This document shows positions 52,073 to 61,168 of a DNA stretch of 64,000 bases, piece by piece. Position 1 is the first letter of the stretch, and each line of letters starts with the position of its first letter. A model generated the notes under the pieces. That model was not told where the DNA came from and searched no databases. It saw nothing but the letters and a program-made list of their open reading frames with translations. The position numbers and the translations under genes were made by a program. Source of the stretch: an uncultured Bacteriovoracaceae bacterium. GTDB lineage: Bacteria; Bdellovibrionota; Bacteriovoracia; Bacteriovoracales; Bacteriovoracaceae. The stretch is from NCBI GenBank assembly GCA_950054155.1, contig CATLOT010000001.1:186001-250000 (forward strand). The letters run 5' to 3'.

Positions 52073-52561
52073 ATGGCCAGGCTTATCTATTTTCTTGCCT
52101 TTATTGTTGGTCTTGTTCTTGTAATGAATATTTCTAGCTACCAGAAAAATACTGTCAGTAACGAGAAGTTTGATTTTCAAAAAGTAGCGGATATGAACGC
52201 GAAAAAAGAAAAAGAAATCGAAGAACTCATGAAACCTAAGAAAGAAGAAGTTGCAGAGGTTAAGGTTGTTAAGGCCGGACCACTTGTTGAGTTAACAACT
52301 CCTGAACTTCAAAATGGTCATGATATTTACAAAGCAAAGTGTATTGTTTGTCACGGAAAAAGAGGCGAAGGTAAGGCCGGACAAAAAGCACCTTCAATTG
52401 GTGGACAATATGATTGGTACATCAAAACACAGGTTGCCAATATGAAGTCTGGTGTTCGTGTTAATAAGGTTATGAATCCTTATATCGCGAGACTTTCTGA
52501 TCAAGATATTTCTGATCTTGCTCAGTATGTTTCAAAACTTCCTTATATGGGTCGTAAGTAA
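52073..52561 (+). CDS. Membrane-anchored c-type cytochrome
   Basis: An N-terminal membrane anchor, a Lys/Glu linker (about 42-70) and a class I cytochrome c domain with CIVCH (C90, C93, H94) and the Met ligand probably in VMNPYIARLSDQDI. PxxGGQYDWYIKTQVANMKSG resembles cytochrome c4/c5-type domains. It could feed electrons to the cbb3 oxidase encoded a few kb away. A perfect terminator follows. Confidence 0.88.
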   Translation: MARLIYFLAFIVGLVLVMNISSYQKNTVSNEKFDFQKVADMNAKKEKEIEELMKPKKEEVAEVKVVKAGPLVELTTPELQNGHDIYKAKCIVCHGKRGEGKAGQKAPSIGGQYDWYIKTQVANMKSGVRVNKVMNPYIARLSDQDISDLAQYVSKLPYMGRK

Positions 52562-52586
52562 ATTTAAAAAATGATTTTCATAAAGA

Positions 52587-52616
52587 AAAGGGTCGCGATT
52601 GCGACCCTTTTTTTTT
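52587..52616 (+). terminator. Terminator after the cytochrome gene
   Basis: AAAGGGTCGC pairs with GCGACCCTTT around GATT, followed by a run of T to 52616. Complete intrinsic terminator. Confidence 0.93.
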
Positions 52617-52642
52617 GCCCTGATTTTAGACTTGTCTCTTAA

Positions 52643-53371
52643 CTATCTTGCTCCAGCACTATTGAAGATACTATTGACTGAGCGACCTTCAATACTTCTG
52701 ACATGAAGGAGAACTCTGTCGGCCTCTAGTCTGTCTGGGACGTTGACCTCGTAATCAAAGGGCATCATCTTCATTGGACAGTGGTCGGAGATTTGCTTCA
52801 TCTTAGGAAGGATACTGTAGACGTTTTTCTCGTTGTCGAGGACTTCAATTTCGTCGAGAACGAAGCAGTCACTAGGGTTGTATCCTTTCAGGACGATTCG
52901 GCGGCTTCCTTCATTTCTTTCAATGTATTCAACTGCAGCGTAGACATGTTCGTCGACAGCATCGGACTGGGCATGGGCCACTTGAAGTTGAGATTTCTTT
53001 TCGTAAACAGATTTTCCGTTAACAACGACGTCGTACATTCCTTTATCGAGAACTCCGAGATCAATCGCTTCAACGAAGGGAACGATCATTTCAGGGCAGT
53101 AAGGATTTGAAGCATCGTATCTGAGAGAGACGACATCGATATTAATTTTTTTGTCTTCTATATTTACAATGGACTTAGGCGCGCGATGGCAAAGGTTTGG
53201 AAGATAGCCGCTAATGATAACTTGGGAGTTGTCATTACTATCAAAGCCTTTGGGGGAGAACACATCCTCAATGGGGACCTTAACTTCTATAGGAACGGAT
53301 GCTTGAGCGGCGAGAGCACCGAGGGCTAGGAATCCTATTAGAAATCTTGCTGCTAAACTCTTCATTTTCAT
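52643..53371 (-). CDS. Exported beta-rich protein of unknown function
   Basis: The start is ATG 53371, with GGAG six bases upstream and a signal peptide (FLIGFLALGALAAQA); the longer frame to 53503 is not needed. The mature 220 residues look like two similar beta domains, each with a Cys pair (LCHRAPKS...NPYCPEM and DCFVLDE...DHCPMKM), which suggests an internal duplication. Function unknown. Confidence 0.68.
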   Translation of the reverse strand: MKMKSLAARFLIGFLALGALAAQASVPIEVKVPIEDVFSPKGFDSNDNSQVIISGYLPNLCHRAPKSIVNIEDKKINIDVVSLRYDASNPYCPEMIVPFVEAIDLGVLDKGMYDVVVNGKSVYEKKSQLQVAHAQSDAVDEHVYAAVEYIERNEGSRRIVLKGYNPSDCFVLDEIEVLDNEKNVYSILPKMKQISDHCPMKMMPFDYEVNVPDRLEADRVLLHVRSIEGRSVNSIFNSAGAR

Positions 53372-53555
53372 AACTATCTCCTGTGTTTTGAAGTGAAATC
53401 CTTCTCTGTTTTTACAACTCAAAGTTAAAGAAAATGACTTGAATTGAAATTGACCTAAAATTTGTTTATTCCAGTTTGTGAACAGAGAAAAAGCTGATCT
53501 CAATCATGTTTATTTGATCTCTCTTTTTTAATAATAAAGAGAAGAGGAGGTGCTT

Positions 53556-54434
53556 ATGAACAAAATGTTATTCTTATTATTGCTAGGCTCAGGCTTGGTA
53601 AAAGCAAGTCCTCATTTGAAGAACGATTGCTTGCCAGAGAGTTCACTTCAATTTCCAATTTCTACCTTTAAGTCAGTTGGTGCGAGTCAAGAAATGAGCA
53701 CAGACAGAGTGATCCAGCACTTTAAAAAAGTGATGGGGCCGATTGTTAAAAAGCAGATGGGAAAGGAGCTTATTGTTAAGCTTGATTGGGAAAACCCCAA
53801 GGTTAACGCTAGTGCAACTTTTGATGATGAGGATAATCCTGTCCTTATTCTCTTTGGGGGAATGGCGAGGCATCCTGAATTAAGTGAAGATGGTCTCTTG
53901 GGAATTCTTTGCCATGAACTTGGTCATCATCTTGGAGGAGCGCCTAAGAAGAAGAGAGGGCGAAGCGATAAGTTGAGTTGGTCTAGCGCTGAAGGACAAG
54001 CTGACTATTACACCACCTCAAAGTGTTTACCCCTCGTTCTCAAAGAGCCTTTAAAAAGTTTTAATTTTGATTCTGTTGCTAAAGAAAATGAAGTGCAAAA
54101 AGCGATGTCATTATGTGAAGGGCAAACCACTTGTGCGAGAATTAATTTGGCAGGACTTTCAATGGCACGTGTATTCGCGAGCTTAAAGTACTATCGCGAA
54201 TTCCCTAGTTTAGAGGTCAACGATGATTTTCAAGCCTGGGAGACTGAACTTGGTCATCCACACCCCCAATGTAGGTTAGACACGCTCCGCGCAGGGGCCC
54301 TCTGTTCGGTTTCGCCTTTGATCCCCTTTGATATAATGGACCCAAGTATTGGGGCTTGTTACCCTAATCGACCAGAGTCTGAAGCAACAAATGGGGAGAG
54401 ACCTCGTTGTTGGTTTAGACCAACAAACCTTTAG
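53556..54434 (+). CDS. Exported zinc metalloprotease-like protein
   Basis: GAGGAGG precedes ATG 53556. The signal peptide ends near GLVKAS. The zinc motif CHELGHHLGG (His120, Glu121, His124 counted from this start) has a likely third ligand in SAEGQADYYTT, the arrangement seen in M48-like gluzincins. Several Cys follow. It has no membrane anchor, so it is probably periplasmic or secreted. Next gene 13 bases on. Confidence 0.78.
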   Translation: MNKMLFLLLLGSGLVKASPHLKNDCLPESSLQFPISTFKSVGASQEMSTDRVIQHFKKVMGPIVKKQMGKELIVKLDWENPKVNASATFDDEDNPVLILFGGMARHPELSEDGLLGILCHELGHHLGGAPKKKRGRSDKLSWSSAEGQADYYTTSKCLPLVLKEPLKSFNFDSVAKENEVQKAMSLCEGQTTCARINLAGLSMARVFASLKYYREFPSLEVNDDFQAWETELGHPHPQCRLDTLRAGALCSVSPLIPFDIMDPSIGACYPNRPESEATNGERPRCWFRPTNL

Positions 54435-54447
54435 TAAGGAGGAACTC

Positions 54448-54735
54448 ATGAACTTAGAGATCACTTTTCGCCACATGGAGCATACTGATAGCATTGATCA
54501 GAAGATCCGTGAAAAAATGGAAAAGTTTGCAAGTAAGCATCTCACACCAAACGCGAATATTCAGTGGACTTGTCTCGTAGAGCACCATGACCATATGGCC
54601 TCAGTTCACGTCAAAGATAAGGGTCATGACTTTCACGTGAAAGCTTCCGCTGAGAGTATGTATAAAACAATCGATCAAGTTCTCACCAAGCTTGTGAGTC
54701 AGGTTGAGACACAGAACCACCACCCAGGCCTATAA
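54448..54735 (+). CDS. hpf: Short ribosome hibernation factor (HPF/RaiA type)
   Basis: AAGGAGG precedes ATG 54448 and fixes the start; the longer frame from 54349 is not needed. MNLEITFRHMEHTDSIDQKI, HLTPNANIQWTCLVEHHDHMA and a C-terminal helix are the S30AE fold. At 95 residues it is the short form that makes 100S ribosomes together with RMF in some bacteria. Regulated with the protease upstream by spacing. Confidence 0.88.
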   Translation: MNLEITFRHMEHTDSIDQKIREKMEKFASKHLTPNANIQWTCLVEHHDHMASVHVKDKGHDFHVKASAESMYKTIDQVLTKLVSQVETQNHHPGL

Positions 54736-54744
54736 AAAAAATCA

Positions 54745-54783
54745 ACCTCTGTCCTTTGTTTAAAGTGACAGAGGTAATTTTTT
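54745..54783 (+). terminator. Terminator after hpf
   Basis: ACCTCTGTC (54745-54753) pairs with GACAGAGGT (54767-54775), followed by AA and a T run. Confidence 0.88.
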
Positions 54784-54825
54784 GTTTACACTAATTAAGA
54801 CATCAACACCTAAAGAGGGAATTTT

Positions 54826-55992
54826 ATGGCAAGGCTTGTCTTATCAATCATGCTTATTATCGCGTTATCATCTGTAGATGCTAAAGAGTATAAAAATACT
54901 AAAGAAGCGATGGATGATATTTTTTCAGCCTTTGTTGATCTTCTTCCCTATGCTTCCAATGAGATGCGCTTTAAAGACCCCAAAGCAGAGGGCTTTATAA
55001 AAGACAGACTTCTTAAATTAAAAACTGCCTTTAAGAAGGCGAAGCATTTAAAAGAAATTAATTCTCCTGGATTTAAACCAAGCTTTGATGCCGTTAGTAG
55101 ACATCTTGATCAAACCTATGATGGTTTTGAGATGAGTCAGAAGAGCTTTGCAAGAAATAGGTTAAAGGCGACAGCCGAGATGTGTATCTCTTGCCATACT
55201 CAACTCCCCAAAGGAGTCAGTCATACTTTCAATTCCCTAAGTAAGGTAAAACGACAGAACTTCAATAATGATTATGAATATGCGGATTATCTCTTCTTAG
55301 TGAGAAACTATACTCAAGCTTCACACTACTATCGAGAGGAAATAAAAAATAGAATATCTAAGAATCAGAAGTTAAAGAAGATTCATGATGATAATAAGGC
55401 TTCCTATATTGATTTTACGATAGAGAAGTCCCTTGAAAGACTACTTACTATTCATACCAAAGTTTTCTATAAGCCAAAGAAAGCCCTAGCTACGGTACAG
55501 GAGTTAATGAAGCAGGATGGTTTAGCCCAGAACTTTAAAAAAGAAATGAAAGATTGGGAAGAAGATCTCAAAGTGTGGGAAAAGCGAAAGGTAACAGAAC
55601 TAAGACATGAAAAAGATGTGAGAGCATTTATCTCTCAATATCTGGAGGAAGATATCAATCAGGTTACTTCACATGTTGATCTTTTGATCGCCTCAGGTTT
55701 CCTTTATCGGTATCTAAATAAGTACCCAAAGACTTCGGCTCAGGCTCAAATCCTTTACACGCTGGGAGCGATTGATGATGTTCTTAATCATAGTTATTTC
55801 TACTCTCTAGCGGAGATTTATTTAAAAAGGTGTGTCGTCAAGTTTCCAAAGTCACCCTATGCGAAGAAATGTTATAAAAGGTATAAAGATAGAGTTGAGT
55901 TTGGCTATACAGGAACAGCGGGAACGTCGATTCCAGAGAGTGAGGCAAAAGAAATAGCGCGATTAAAGAAAATTTTAAGCAACGCTAAGTAA
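54826..55992 (+). CDS. Exported helical protein with one CXXCH site
   Basis: A signal peptide ends near VDAKE. CISCH (C120, C123, H124) suggests one covalent haem, in an otherwise helical, TPR-like 388-residue protein (YADYLFLVRNYTQASHYYREE). No full cytochrome fold is obvious. The 3' end overlaps the small membrane ORF by 18 bases. The role, perhaps with the nearby oxidase locus, is unknown. Confidence 0.68.
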   Translation: MARLVLSIMLIIALSSVDAKEYKNTKEAMDDIFSAFVDLLPYASNEMRFKDPKAEGFIKDRLLKLKTAFKKAKHLKEINSPGFKPSFDAVSRHLDQTYDGFEMSQKSFARNRLKATAEMCISCHTQLPKGVSHTFNSLSKVKRQNFNNDYEYADYLFLVRNYTQASHYYREEIKNRISKNQKLKKIHDDNKASYIDFTIEKSLERLLTIHTKVFYKPKKALATVQELMKQDGLAQNFKKEMKDWEEDLKVWEKRKVTELRHEKDVRAFISQYLEEDINQVTSHVDLLIASGFLYRYLNKYPKTSAQAQILYTLGAIDDVLNHSYFYSLAEIYLKRCVVKFPKSPYAKKCYKRYKDRVEFGYTGTAGTSIPESEAKEIARLKKILSNAK

Positions 55993-56103
55993 CCAAATAG
56001 CACTTGAAATGGGTAATACTGCGATTACACAAAAGAGGAGTAGGTAAAATAACCAGCCTTCAACTCCAATCTTTTCTTTCTTAGTGACAGCTTGCTTGTC
56101 CAT
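55975..56103 (-). CDS. Small membrane ORF at the end of the cco operon
   Basis: 42 residues: a charged N-end (MDKQAVTKKEKIG) then WLFYLLLFCVIAVLPISSA, a single membrane helix. It starts inside the SafE-like gene end (overlap 23 bases) and runs to 55975. A weak GGATGG lies upstream. Small one-helix proteins such as CcoH/CcoM-like factors help cbb3 assembly, so a similar role is possible but unproven. Confidence 0.45.
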   Translation of the reverse strand: MDKQAVTKKEKIGVEGWLFYLLLFCVIAVLPISSAIWLLSVA

Positions 56104-56776
56104 ACGCGATGACCATCCGATAGGTTATAGTAACAAATCCCAATGAAATGAGGCCTAAGCTTGTTAGTTTTGGCCATTCTTCTTTGAGGGGTTTTAGAAT
56201 TTTTGTCAGTAGAGTCGGTGCAATAGTTAAGGCGGGGATAGTACCCAGGCCAAAACTTAGCATGCCTATTGCACCACTAAAAGGATTTTGAAGAACGGCA
56301 AAACTAAAGAGAACGCCGTAGAGAAGACCACAGGGGAGAAGTGCAGAGAGGAAGCCTAGTGAGAATGAGCGTGGCGTTCCCTGGCGCATAGAATAGCTTT
56401 CTACCATAAGCCCTTGGGTCTTTCTTTGAATTTTCTGAGGAAGAGGAATAGAGACCCTTCTTCGTTTTAAACTTTTTATTCCAATAAAAATAAAGAAGAG
56501 TCCCATGAGAATACTGGGAATAACTTTCATGTAAGGATCATCTGTAAGATAAGTAAAGCTTGAACCGATCAGGCCAACGGCACAACCAAGAAGGGCATAG
56601 CTAGTCATCTTACCTAAGTGATAGCTAAAGAGGTGTTCTTTTGACTGCGAGCAACTCGTTGCGAACGCCCCACACATTCCGACGCAATGGAGACTTCCAG
56701 CAAGTCCTGCTGTGAAGCCGATCGCGCATATGCCCCAAAGAGAGGCTTGTGAAATGTTAATTAAGAGGTCCGACAA
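56081..56776 (-). CDS. SafE/DsbD-2-like membrane protein of the cbb3 locus
   Basis: 231 residues, about six helices, with HCVGMCGAFATSCS near the N-terminus and GLLYGVLFSFAVLQNPFSGAIGMLSFGLGT (in part). The HCxGMCG motif is shared with DsbD-like and copper-delivery proteins commonly encoded beside cco genes. It overlaps the ccoG stop by 20 bases. Probably part of oxidase biogenesis. Confidence 0.82.
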   Translation of the reverse strand: MSDLLINISQASLWGICAIGFTAGLAGSLHCVGMCGAFATSCSQSKEHLFSYHLGKMTSYALLGCAVGLIGSSFTYLTDDPYMKVIPSILMGLFFIFIGIKSLKRRRVSIPLPQKIQRKTQGLMVESYSMRQGTPRSFSLGFLSALLPCGLLYGVLFSFAVLQNPFSGAIGMLSFGLGTIPALTIAPTLLTKILKPLKEEWPKLTSLGLISLGFVTITYRMVIAYGQASCH

Positions 56777-58169
56777 GTCTGACTTCCTTCTCTAAGAGAA
56801 TTTTTTCTTTTTTATCAACAAATTGTAAGATTACTGTTTTGGACCCCTGAGAGAGGAAGTTGGGTTTAAACGAGAAGTGCATGATTGCATTTCTTGAGCG
56901 ACCACCATCTAAGGGAAAGGGGTTCTTCGGTGTAATAAGTTCCACGGCCTCTTGGGACGCTTTTTCTTTTAAGCGAAAGAGAACTTCTTTATGGGTACTG
57001 CCTTTATAGTCGAGACGGATACGATAAAGGTTTCGCACTTGCTTAGTTCCATCAGGGAGAACTTGTTCACGGTAGGGTACTTTAGTCCCTCGAATAAGAG
57101 TAACCTTCAAATTATTTGCTTGGGACAAATTGTATCCGAGGATGCTTAAAACAAGTGTAATGGCGCCAAGATAAATGAAAGAGCGTGGTTTAAAGCGTTT
57201 CGTTTCTTTACCTTCGAGAGCAGCTTCAGTGTCGTAGCGAATGAGGCCAGGCTCCTTTCCTACCTTAAGCATGATTTCATCACAGGCGTCGATACAGTTT
57301 GTACAGGCGATACATTCGAGTTGAGTTCCTCTTCGGATATCGATTCCTGTAGGGCACGCCTTGACGCAGTGGTAGCAGTTAATACAGTCACCCTCGTCTG
57401 ATTTTTCAACAGTTCCTCGTCTTGGCTCACCCCTGATGGGGTCATAGGCAACAACAAGAGAGTCTTCATCCATCATAACGGACTGAAGACGACCATAAGG
57501 ACAGGCGATGAGGCAGAACTGTTCGCGAAACCATCCAAAATCAAAAAGAAAGAGGCCAGTAAGAAAGAGCATAATAAAGAAGAGGGTCATATGCTCTTGG
57601 GGAGGCGACATTGTAATCCAAAAGAGCTTCCTCGCACCGACAAAATAGCCTAGAAAACTATGAGAGATATGAAGAGATGCAATAAGGAAGAGTCCCCATT
57701 TTAATGACTTTTTCCACACCTTCTCAAAATTCCAAGGTGCTTGATCAAGTTTCTGGCGTTGCCGAGATTTTCCTTCAATGAGACGCTCTATTTTCCCATA
57801 GATCGCATCGATGAAAACAGTTTGAGGGCATGCCCAGCCACACCATACTCTACCCCACAAGGACGTAATAAATCCCATTGTAAAAACAAAGGCGAGAAGC
57901 ACGAGGAGAAAGAGGGGAGCATCATGAGCATAGAAGGTTTGGCCAAAAAAAGTGAACTCACGTTGTGGTATATCGAGGAGAATAATTTGTTTTCCCTGAA
58001 AATGAATCCAGGGAAGGATTAAGTAAAGTCCAATGAGAGCACGATAAAAAAATGTTCTGCGAGTCTTCCACTTACCTGATACATCTTCTGGATGCAGGTA
58101 AACGCGATGACCTTTTTCATCAGTCGTCGCTAATCTTTCCTCGTGTAATTCAAATCTATTCTGTGCCAT
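56757..58169 (-). CDS. ccoG: cbb3 oxidase accessory protein CcoG
   Basis: 470 residues with five or so membrane helices and a ferredoxin-like region: CINCYHCVKACPTGIDIRRG and CIACTNCIDAC hold eight Cys for two [4Fe-4S] clusters, and GWACPQTVFIDAIYG and CPYGRLQSVMMDEDSL precede them. CcoG (RdxA/FixG) reduces copper for cbb3 assembly. A C-terminal Ig-like domain completes it. A single-gene gap separates it from ccoP. Confidence 0.93.
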   Translation of the reverse strand: MAQNRFELHEERLATTDEKGHRVYLHPEDVSGKWKTRRTFFYRALIGLYLILPWIHFQGKQIILLDIPQREFTFFGQTFYAHDAPLFLLVLLAFVFTMGFITSLWGRVWCGWACPQTVFIDAIYGKIERLIEGKSRQRQKLDQAPWNFEKVWKKSLKWGLFLIASLHISHSFLGYFVGARKLFWITMSPPQEHMTLFFIMLFLTGLFLFDFGWFREQFCLIACPYGRLQSVMMDEDSLVVAYDPIRGEPRRGTVEKSDEGDCINCYHCVKACPTGIDIRRGTQLECIACTNCIDACDEIMLKVGKEPGLIRYDTEAALEGKETKRFKPRSFIYLGAITLVLSILGYNLSQANNLKVTLIRGTKVPYREQVLPDGTKQVRNLYRIRLDYKGSTHKEVLFRLKEKASQEAVELITPKNPFPLDGGRSRNAIMHFSFKPNFLSQGSKTVILQFVDKKEKILLEKEVRLVGPLN

Positions 58170-58225
58170 CTCTATCTCCTTGTGCTCAGATTATCATTTC
58201 TGAGCACAAGATTCTTTGTGCTAAA

Positions 58226-58831
58226 TCAATCTTCGAGTTTTTCACCCTGTGGTTCTTTACCGGGAGTGTTCTTTCCTTTGACACTCAGGACGTAATGAAC
58301 TGCTGCAAAGAGTTCTTCTTTGCTAAGCATATCAGCCCAAGCGGGCATCCCATTATCCTCATTACCAACGCGGATAAAACTGAAAATTTTGACAGGAGTA
58401 ACCTCTTTTATATTGAGCCAGTAAGCATCAGTGAGGTTGGGGCCGATATCACCTTTTCCACCAACTTCATGACATGAAAGACAGTTCTCTTCGTAAACTT
58501 CAGCTGCCATTTGATCAGCGTTTTCGCCTTTTTGCCAGGCTTGAAACTCGGCAAGCTGGAAATCACCCGTTAGTTTTCTCTGTTCCTCACGAATGGCTTC
58601 AACTTTAGCGAGTTTTTGATCGAACTCATCTCTAAGAGTAGGAGCGCCAGCAAAGTTGTAGAAGTAGATGTAGCCTATGGCAAAAACGACTCCACCAATA
58701 AAGGTCCACACCCACCAAGAAGGAAGAGGGTAATCAAATTCCTCAATCCCGTCGTAATCGTGATCAAGGAGTAGATTTCTTTCCTCTTCGTTTAAAATGA
58801 CATTATCTGCGGTTCTTTTATTATTACTCAT
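58226..58831 (-). CDS. ccoP: cbb3 oxidase subunit III, mono-haem form
   Basis: One membrane helix near 40-60 (SWWVWTFIGGVVFAIGYIYFYNFAG) and one cytochrome c domain with CLSCH (C117, C120, H121). Canonical CcoP is about 300 residues with two haem domains; this has 201 and one. The short N-region with DYDGIEEFDYPLP is typical of CcoP, which supports the call. The start overlaps the ccoQ stop (ATGA). Confidence 0.9.
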   Translation of the reverse strand: MSNNKRTADNVILNEEERNLLLDHDYDGIEEFDYPLPSWWVWTFIGGVVFAIGYIYFYNFAGAPTLRDEFDQKLAKVEAIREEQRKLTGDFQLAEFQAWQKGENADQMAAEVYEENCLSCHEVGGKGDIGPNLTDAYWLNIKEVTPVKIFSFIRVGNEDNGMPAWADMLSKEELFAAVHYVLSVKGKNTPGKEPQGEKLED

Positions 58832-59022
58832 TTTTTATCTCCAGTAGCTTGGGAAACTGGCTGACCTTCGTCGAAGGGGAGAGATCCAGCATCATTGTAA
58901 AAACCCTTGCTGCCTTTACGAAATGTCCAAAAGACAACAAAGATAAAGAAAGTGAGAAAGATTACAAAAGCGAGGACTGTTAAATCAGTCCACGCAAAAT
59001 TACTCAGCACTTGAGATTTCAT
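58828..59022 (-). CDS. ccoQ: cbb3 oxidase subunit CcoQ
   Basis: 64 residues, one membrane helix (TVLAFVIFLTFFIFVVFW), then GFYNDAGSLPFDE, as in CcoQ. I use ATG 59022, with GGAGG upstream, over TTG 59037. It lies between ccoNO and ccoP, overlapping both. Confidence 0.87.
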   Translation of the reverse strand: MKSQVLSNFAWTDLTVLAFVIFLTFFIFVVFWTFRKGSKGFYNDAGSLPFDEGQPVSQATGDKK

Positions 59023-61168
59023 CTTCAACTCCTCCAAGGTCAGTGCCTAGTCGCTGTAGGTAAGCGATAAGAGCAATGATCTCTTTATTAATCATTTTTG
59101 CATCCACTCCATCTTTAGCGAGCTCATCCATAATTGATTGAGCCTGAGTTTTCGCTGCAGCGACAGAGTTGTTAATTTCGTCGTCTGAATAAGGTGCACC
59201 AAGGGCCGCAAGAACTTTCATTTTCTTCTCAACGACACTGTACTTGATCTTATTCTTATAGAGCCAAGGGTAGTTTGGCATGATCGACCCTGGAGTTACG
59301 TCACGAGGGTTGAGCATATGACGATAGTGCCACATATGATTGTATTTCCCACCCACTCTATGAACATCAGGACCAATACGGCGAGAACCCCATTGGAAAG
59401 GACGATCATAGACATACTCTGCGGCTTGAGAAACTTTCCCGTAACGAAGTTGTTCGGCAACCATGGGTCTAATCATTTGACTGTGGCAAACGTAACAGCC
59501 CTCTCTGACGTAAACATCACGGCCCATAACCTCTAAAGGAGAGTAAGGCTTAACCCTTTCATCTTTTACAATGAATTGGTTTGAAACTAGTGAGGGAACG
59601 AGTTCAATCACTGATCCAACGAGAATAGCGACGAAGGCGAGGACAGAAAAGACGAGAGGAAGTCCTTCAAGTTTTCTGTGCTTACCGCCATGCTCATCAA
59701 GGGGACTTGCACTAAGTGGTAATGCTTTGAACTTCTCATCTTCTGTTTCTTCTTTAGGTGCAAGCTTAATAGTCTTATAAACATTGTATACAAGAAGAAC
59801 GAAGCCAAAGAGAACAAGAACTCCACCAATCGCTCTTACCCAGTACATTGGAATAATCTTGACGACGGTTTCAACAAAGTTGGGATAAACAAGCTTTCCA
59901 GTCTCATCAACTGCACGCCACATAAGACCTTGGGTAATACCTGCAGTCCACATAGACATGATGTAAAGAAGAAGACCAATTGTTGCTGACCAAAATTGAA
60001 TATTGGCTAAGCGCTCTGACCAAATTTTAGTTTTCCAAAGCTTAGGGACCATATAGTAAAGCATCCCTGAGGTAAGCATATAGTTCCAACCAATCGTTCC
60101 TGAGTGAACATGACCAACAATCCAATCGGTAAAGTGAGCAAGACTATTGACTGACTTAATTGAGAGGAGGGGTCCTTCAAAAGTCGACATACCGTAAAAA
60201 GTAACAGCGGTCGCAAGGAACTTTAAAATGGGCTCTTTTCTCACACGATCCCAAGCCCCTCTTAGAGTAAGAAGACCGTTAATCATACCACCCCAAGACG
60301 GTGCCCAAAGAGCAATGGAGAAGGCCATCCCTACAGTTTGCACCCACTCTGGAAGAGTTGAATAGAGAAGGTGGTGTGGGCCAGCCCAGATATAAACAAA
60401 GATGAGCGACCAAAAGTGAATAATTGAAAGTCGATAAGAGTAAACAGGTCTATTGATGGCCTTCGGCACGAAGTAGTACATAAGTCCAAGAAAAGGTGTT
60501 GTGAGGAAAAAGGCAACAGCGTTGTGACCATACCACCACTGAACGAGAGCATCCTGAACACCAGCAAAAACAGAGTAAGACTTCATAAGCCCTACGGGAA
60601 TGGCCAGGTTGTTAACAACATAGAGAAGCGCAACAGTAAGGATTGTCGCAATATAAAACCAAATGGCTACATAGATGTGTCGCTCCCTTCTTTGCTTAAG
60701 GGTCAGAAAGAAGTTAACACCAAAAGTCACCCATATTACCGCAACAGCGATATCAAGTGGCCACTCAAGTTCTGCATACTCCTTAGCTTGGGATAGACCA
60801 AGAGGAAGAGTGATCGCAGCGCCAACAATGATAATTTGCCATCCCCAGAAATGAATTTTACCGAGAAGGTCACTCGCCATTCTCGTTTTGAGAAGTCTCT
60901 GGGTTGAATAATAAACCCCCGCAAAAATAGCATTTCCGACAAAAGCAAAAATAGCTGCATTTGTGTGGAGTGGTCTTAAACGACCAAAGGTAAACCAAGG
61001 GAGATCGAGATTTAGCTTCCATGAGGCCAGCTCAAAAGCAATCCAAACTCCGAGAAAGAGGGCTATGACCCCCCAGATAAGTGTGGCGATAACAAACATC
61101 TTGGTGAGTTTGTCATCATAGGAAAAGACTTCGAGGTCCTTTTCCTGGGCTTGCGTGACAGTGCTCAT
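59000..61168 (-). CDS. ccoNO: Fused cbb3 oxidase subunits I and II
   Basis: The first ~480 residues are CcoN, the haem-copper catalytic subunit: LRPLHTNAAIFAFVGNAIF, WWYGHNAVAFFLTTPFLG, HHLLYSTLPEWVQ and HFTDWIVGHVHSGTIGWN carry the ligand His. The rest, after a linker, is CcoO: a membrane helix, then the mono-haem site CYVCHSQMIRP (Cys558), MPNYPWLY and IALIAYLQRLG. In most proteobacteria these are two genes; here they are one 722-residue chain. It overlaps ccoS and ccoQ. Confidence 0.95.
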   Translation of the reverse strand: MSTVTQAQEKDLEVFSYDDKLTKMFVIATLIWGVIALFLGVWIAFELASWKLNLDLPWFTFGRLRPLHTNAAIFAFVGNAIFAGVYYSTQRLLKTRMASDLLGKIHFWGWQIIIVGAAITLPLGLSQAKEYAELEWPLDIAVAVIWVTFGVNFFLTLKQRRERHIYVAIWFYIATILTVALLYVVNNLAIPVGLMKSYSVFAGVQDALVQWWYGHNAVAFFLTTPFLGLMYYFVPKAINRPVYSYRLSIIHFWSLIFVYIWAGPHHLLYSTLPEWVQTVGMAFSIALWAPSWGGMINGLLTLRGAWDRVRKEPILKFLATAVTFYGMSTFEGPLLSIKSVNSLAHFTDWIVGHVHSGTIGWNYMLTSGMLYYMVPKLWKTKIWSERLANIQFWSATIGLLLYIMSMWTAGITQGLMWRAVDETGKLVYPNFVETVVKIIPMYWVRAIGGVLVLFGFVLLVYNVYKTIKLAPKEETEDEKFKALPLSASPLDEHGGKHRKLEGLPLVFSVLAFVAILVGSVIELVPSLVSNQFIVKDERVKPYSPLEVMGRDVYVREGCYVCHSQMIRPMVAEQLRYGKVSQAAEYVYDRPFQWGSRRIGPDVHRVGGKYNHMWHYRHMLNPRDVTPGSIMPNYPWLYKNKIKYSVVEKKMKVLAALGAPYSDDEINNSVAAAKTQAQSIMDELAKDGVDAKMINKEIIALIAYLQRLGTDLGGVEDEISSAE

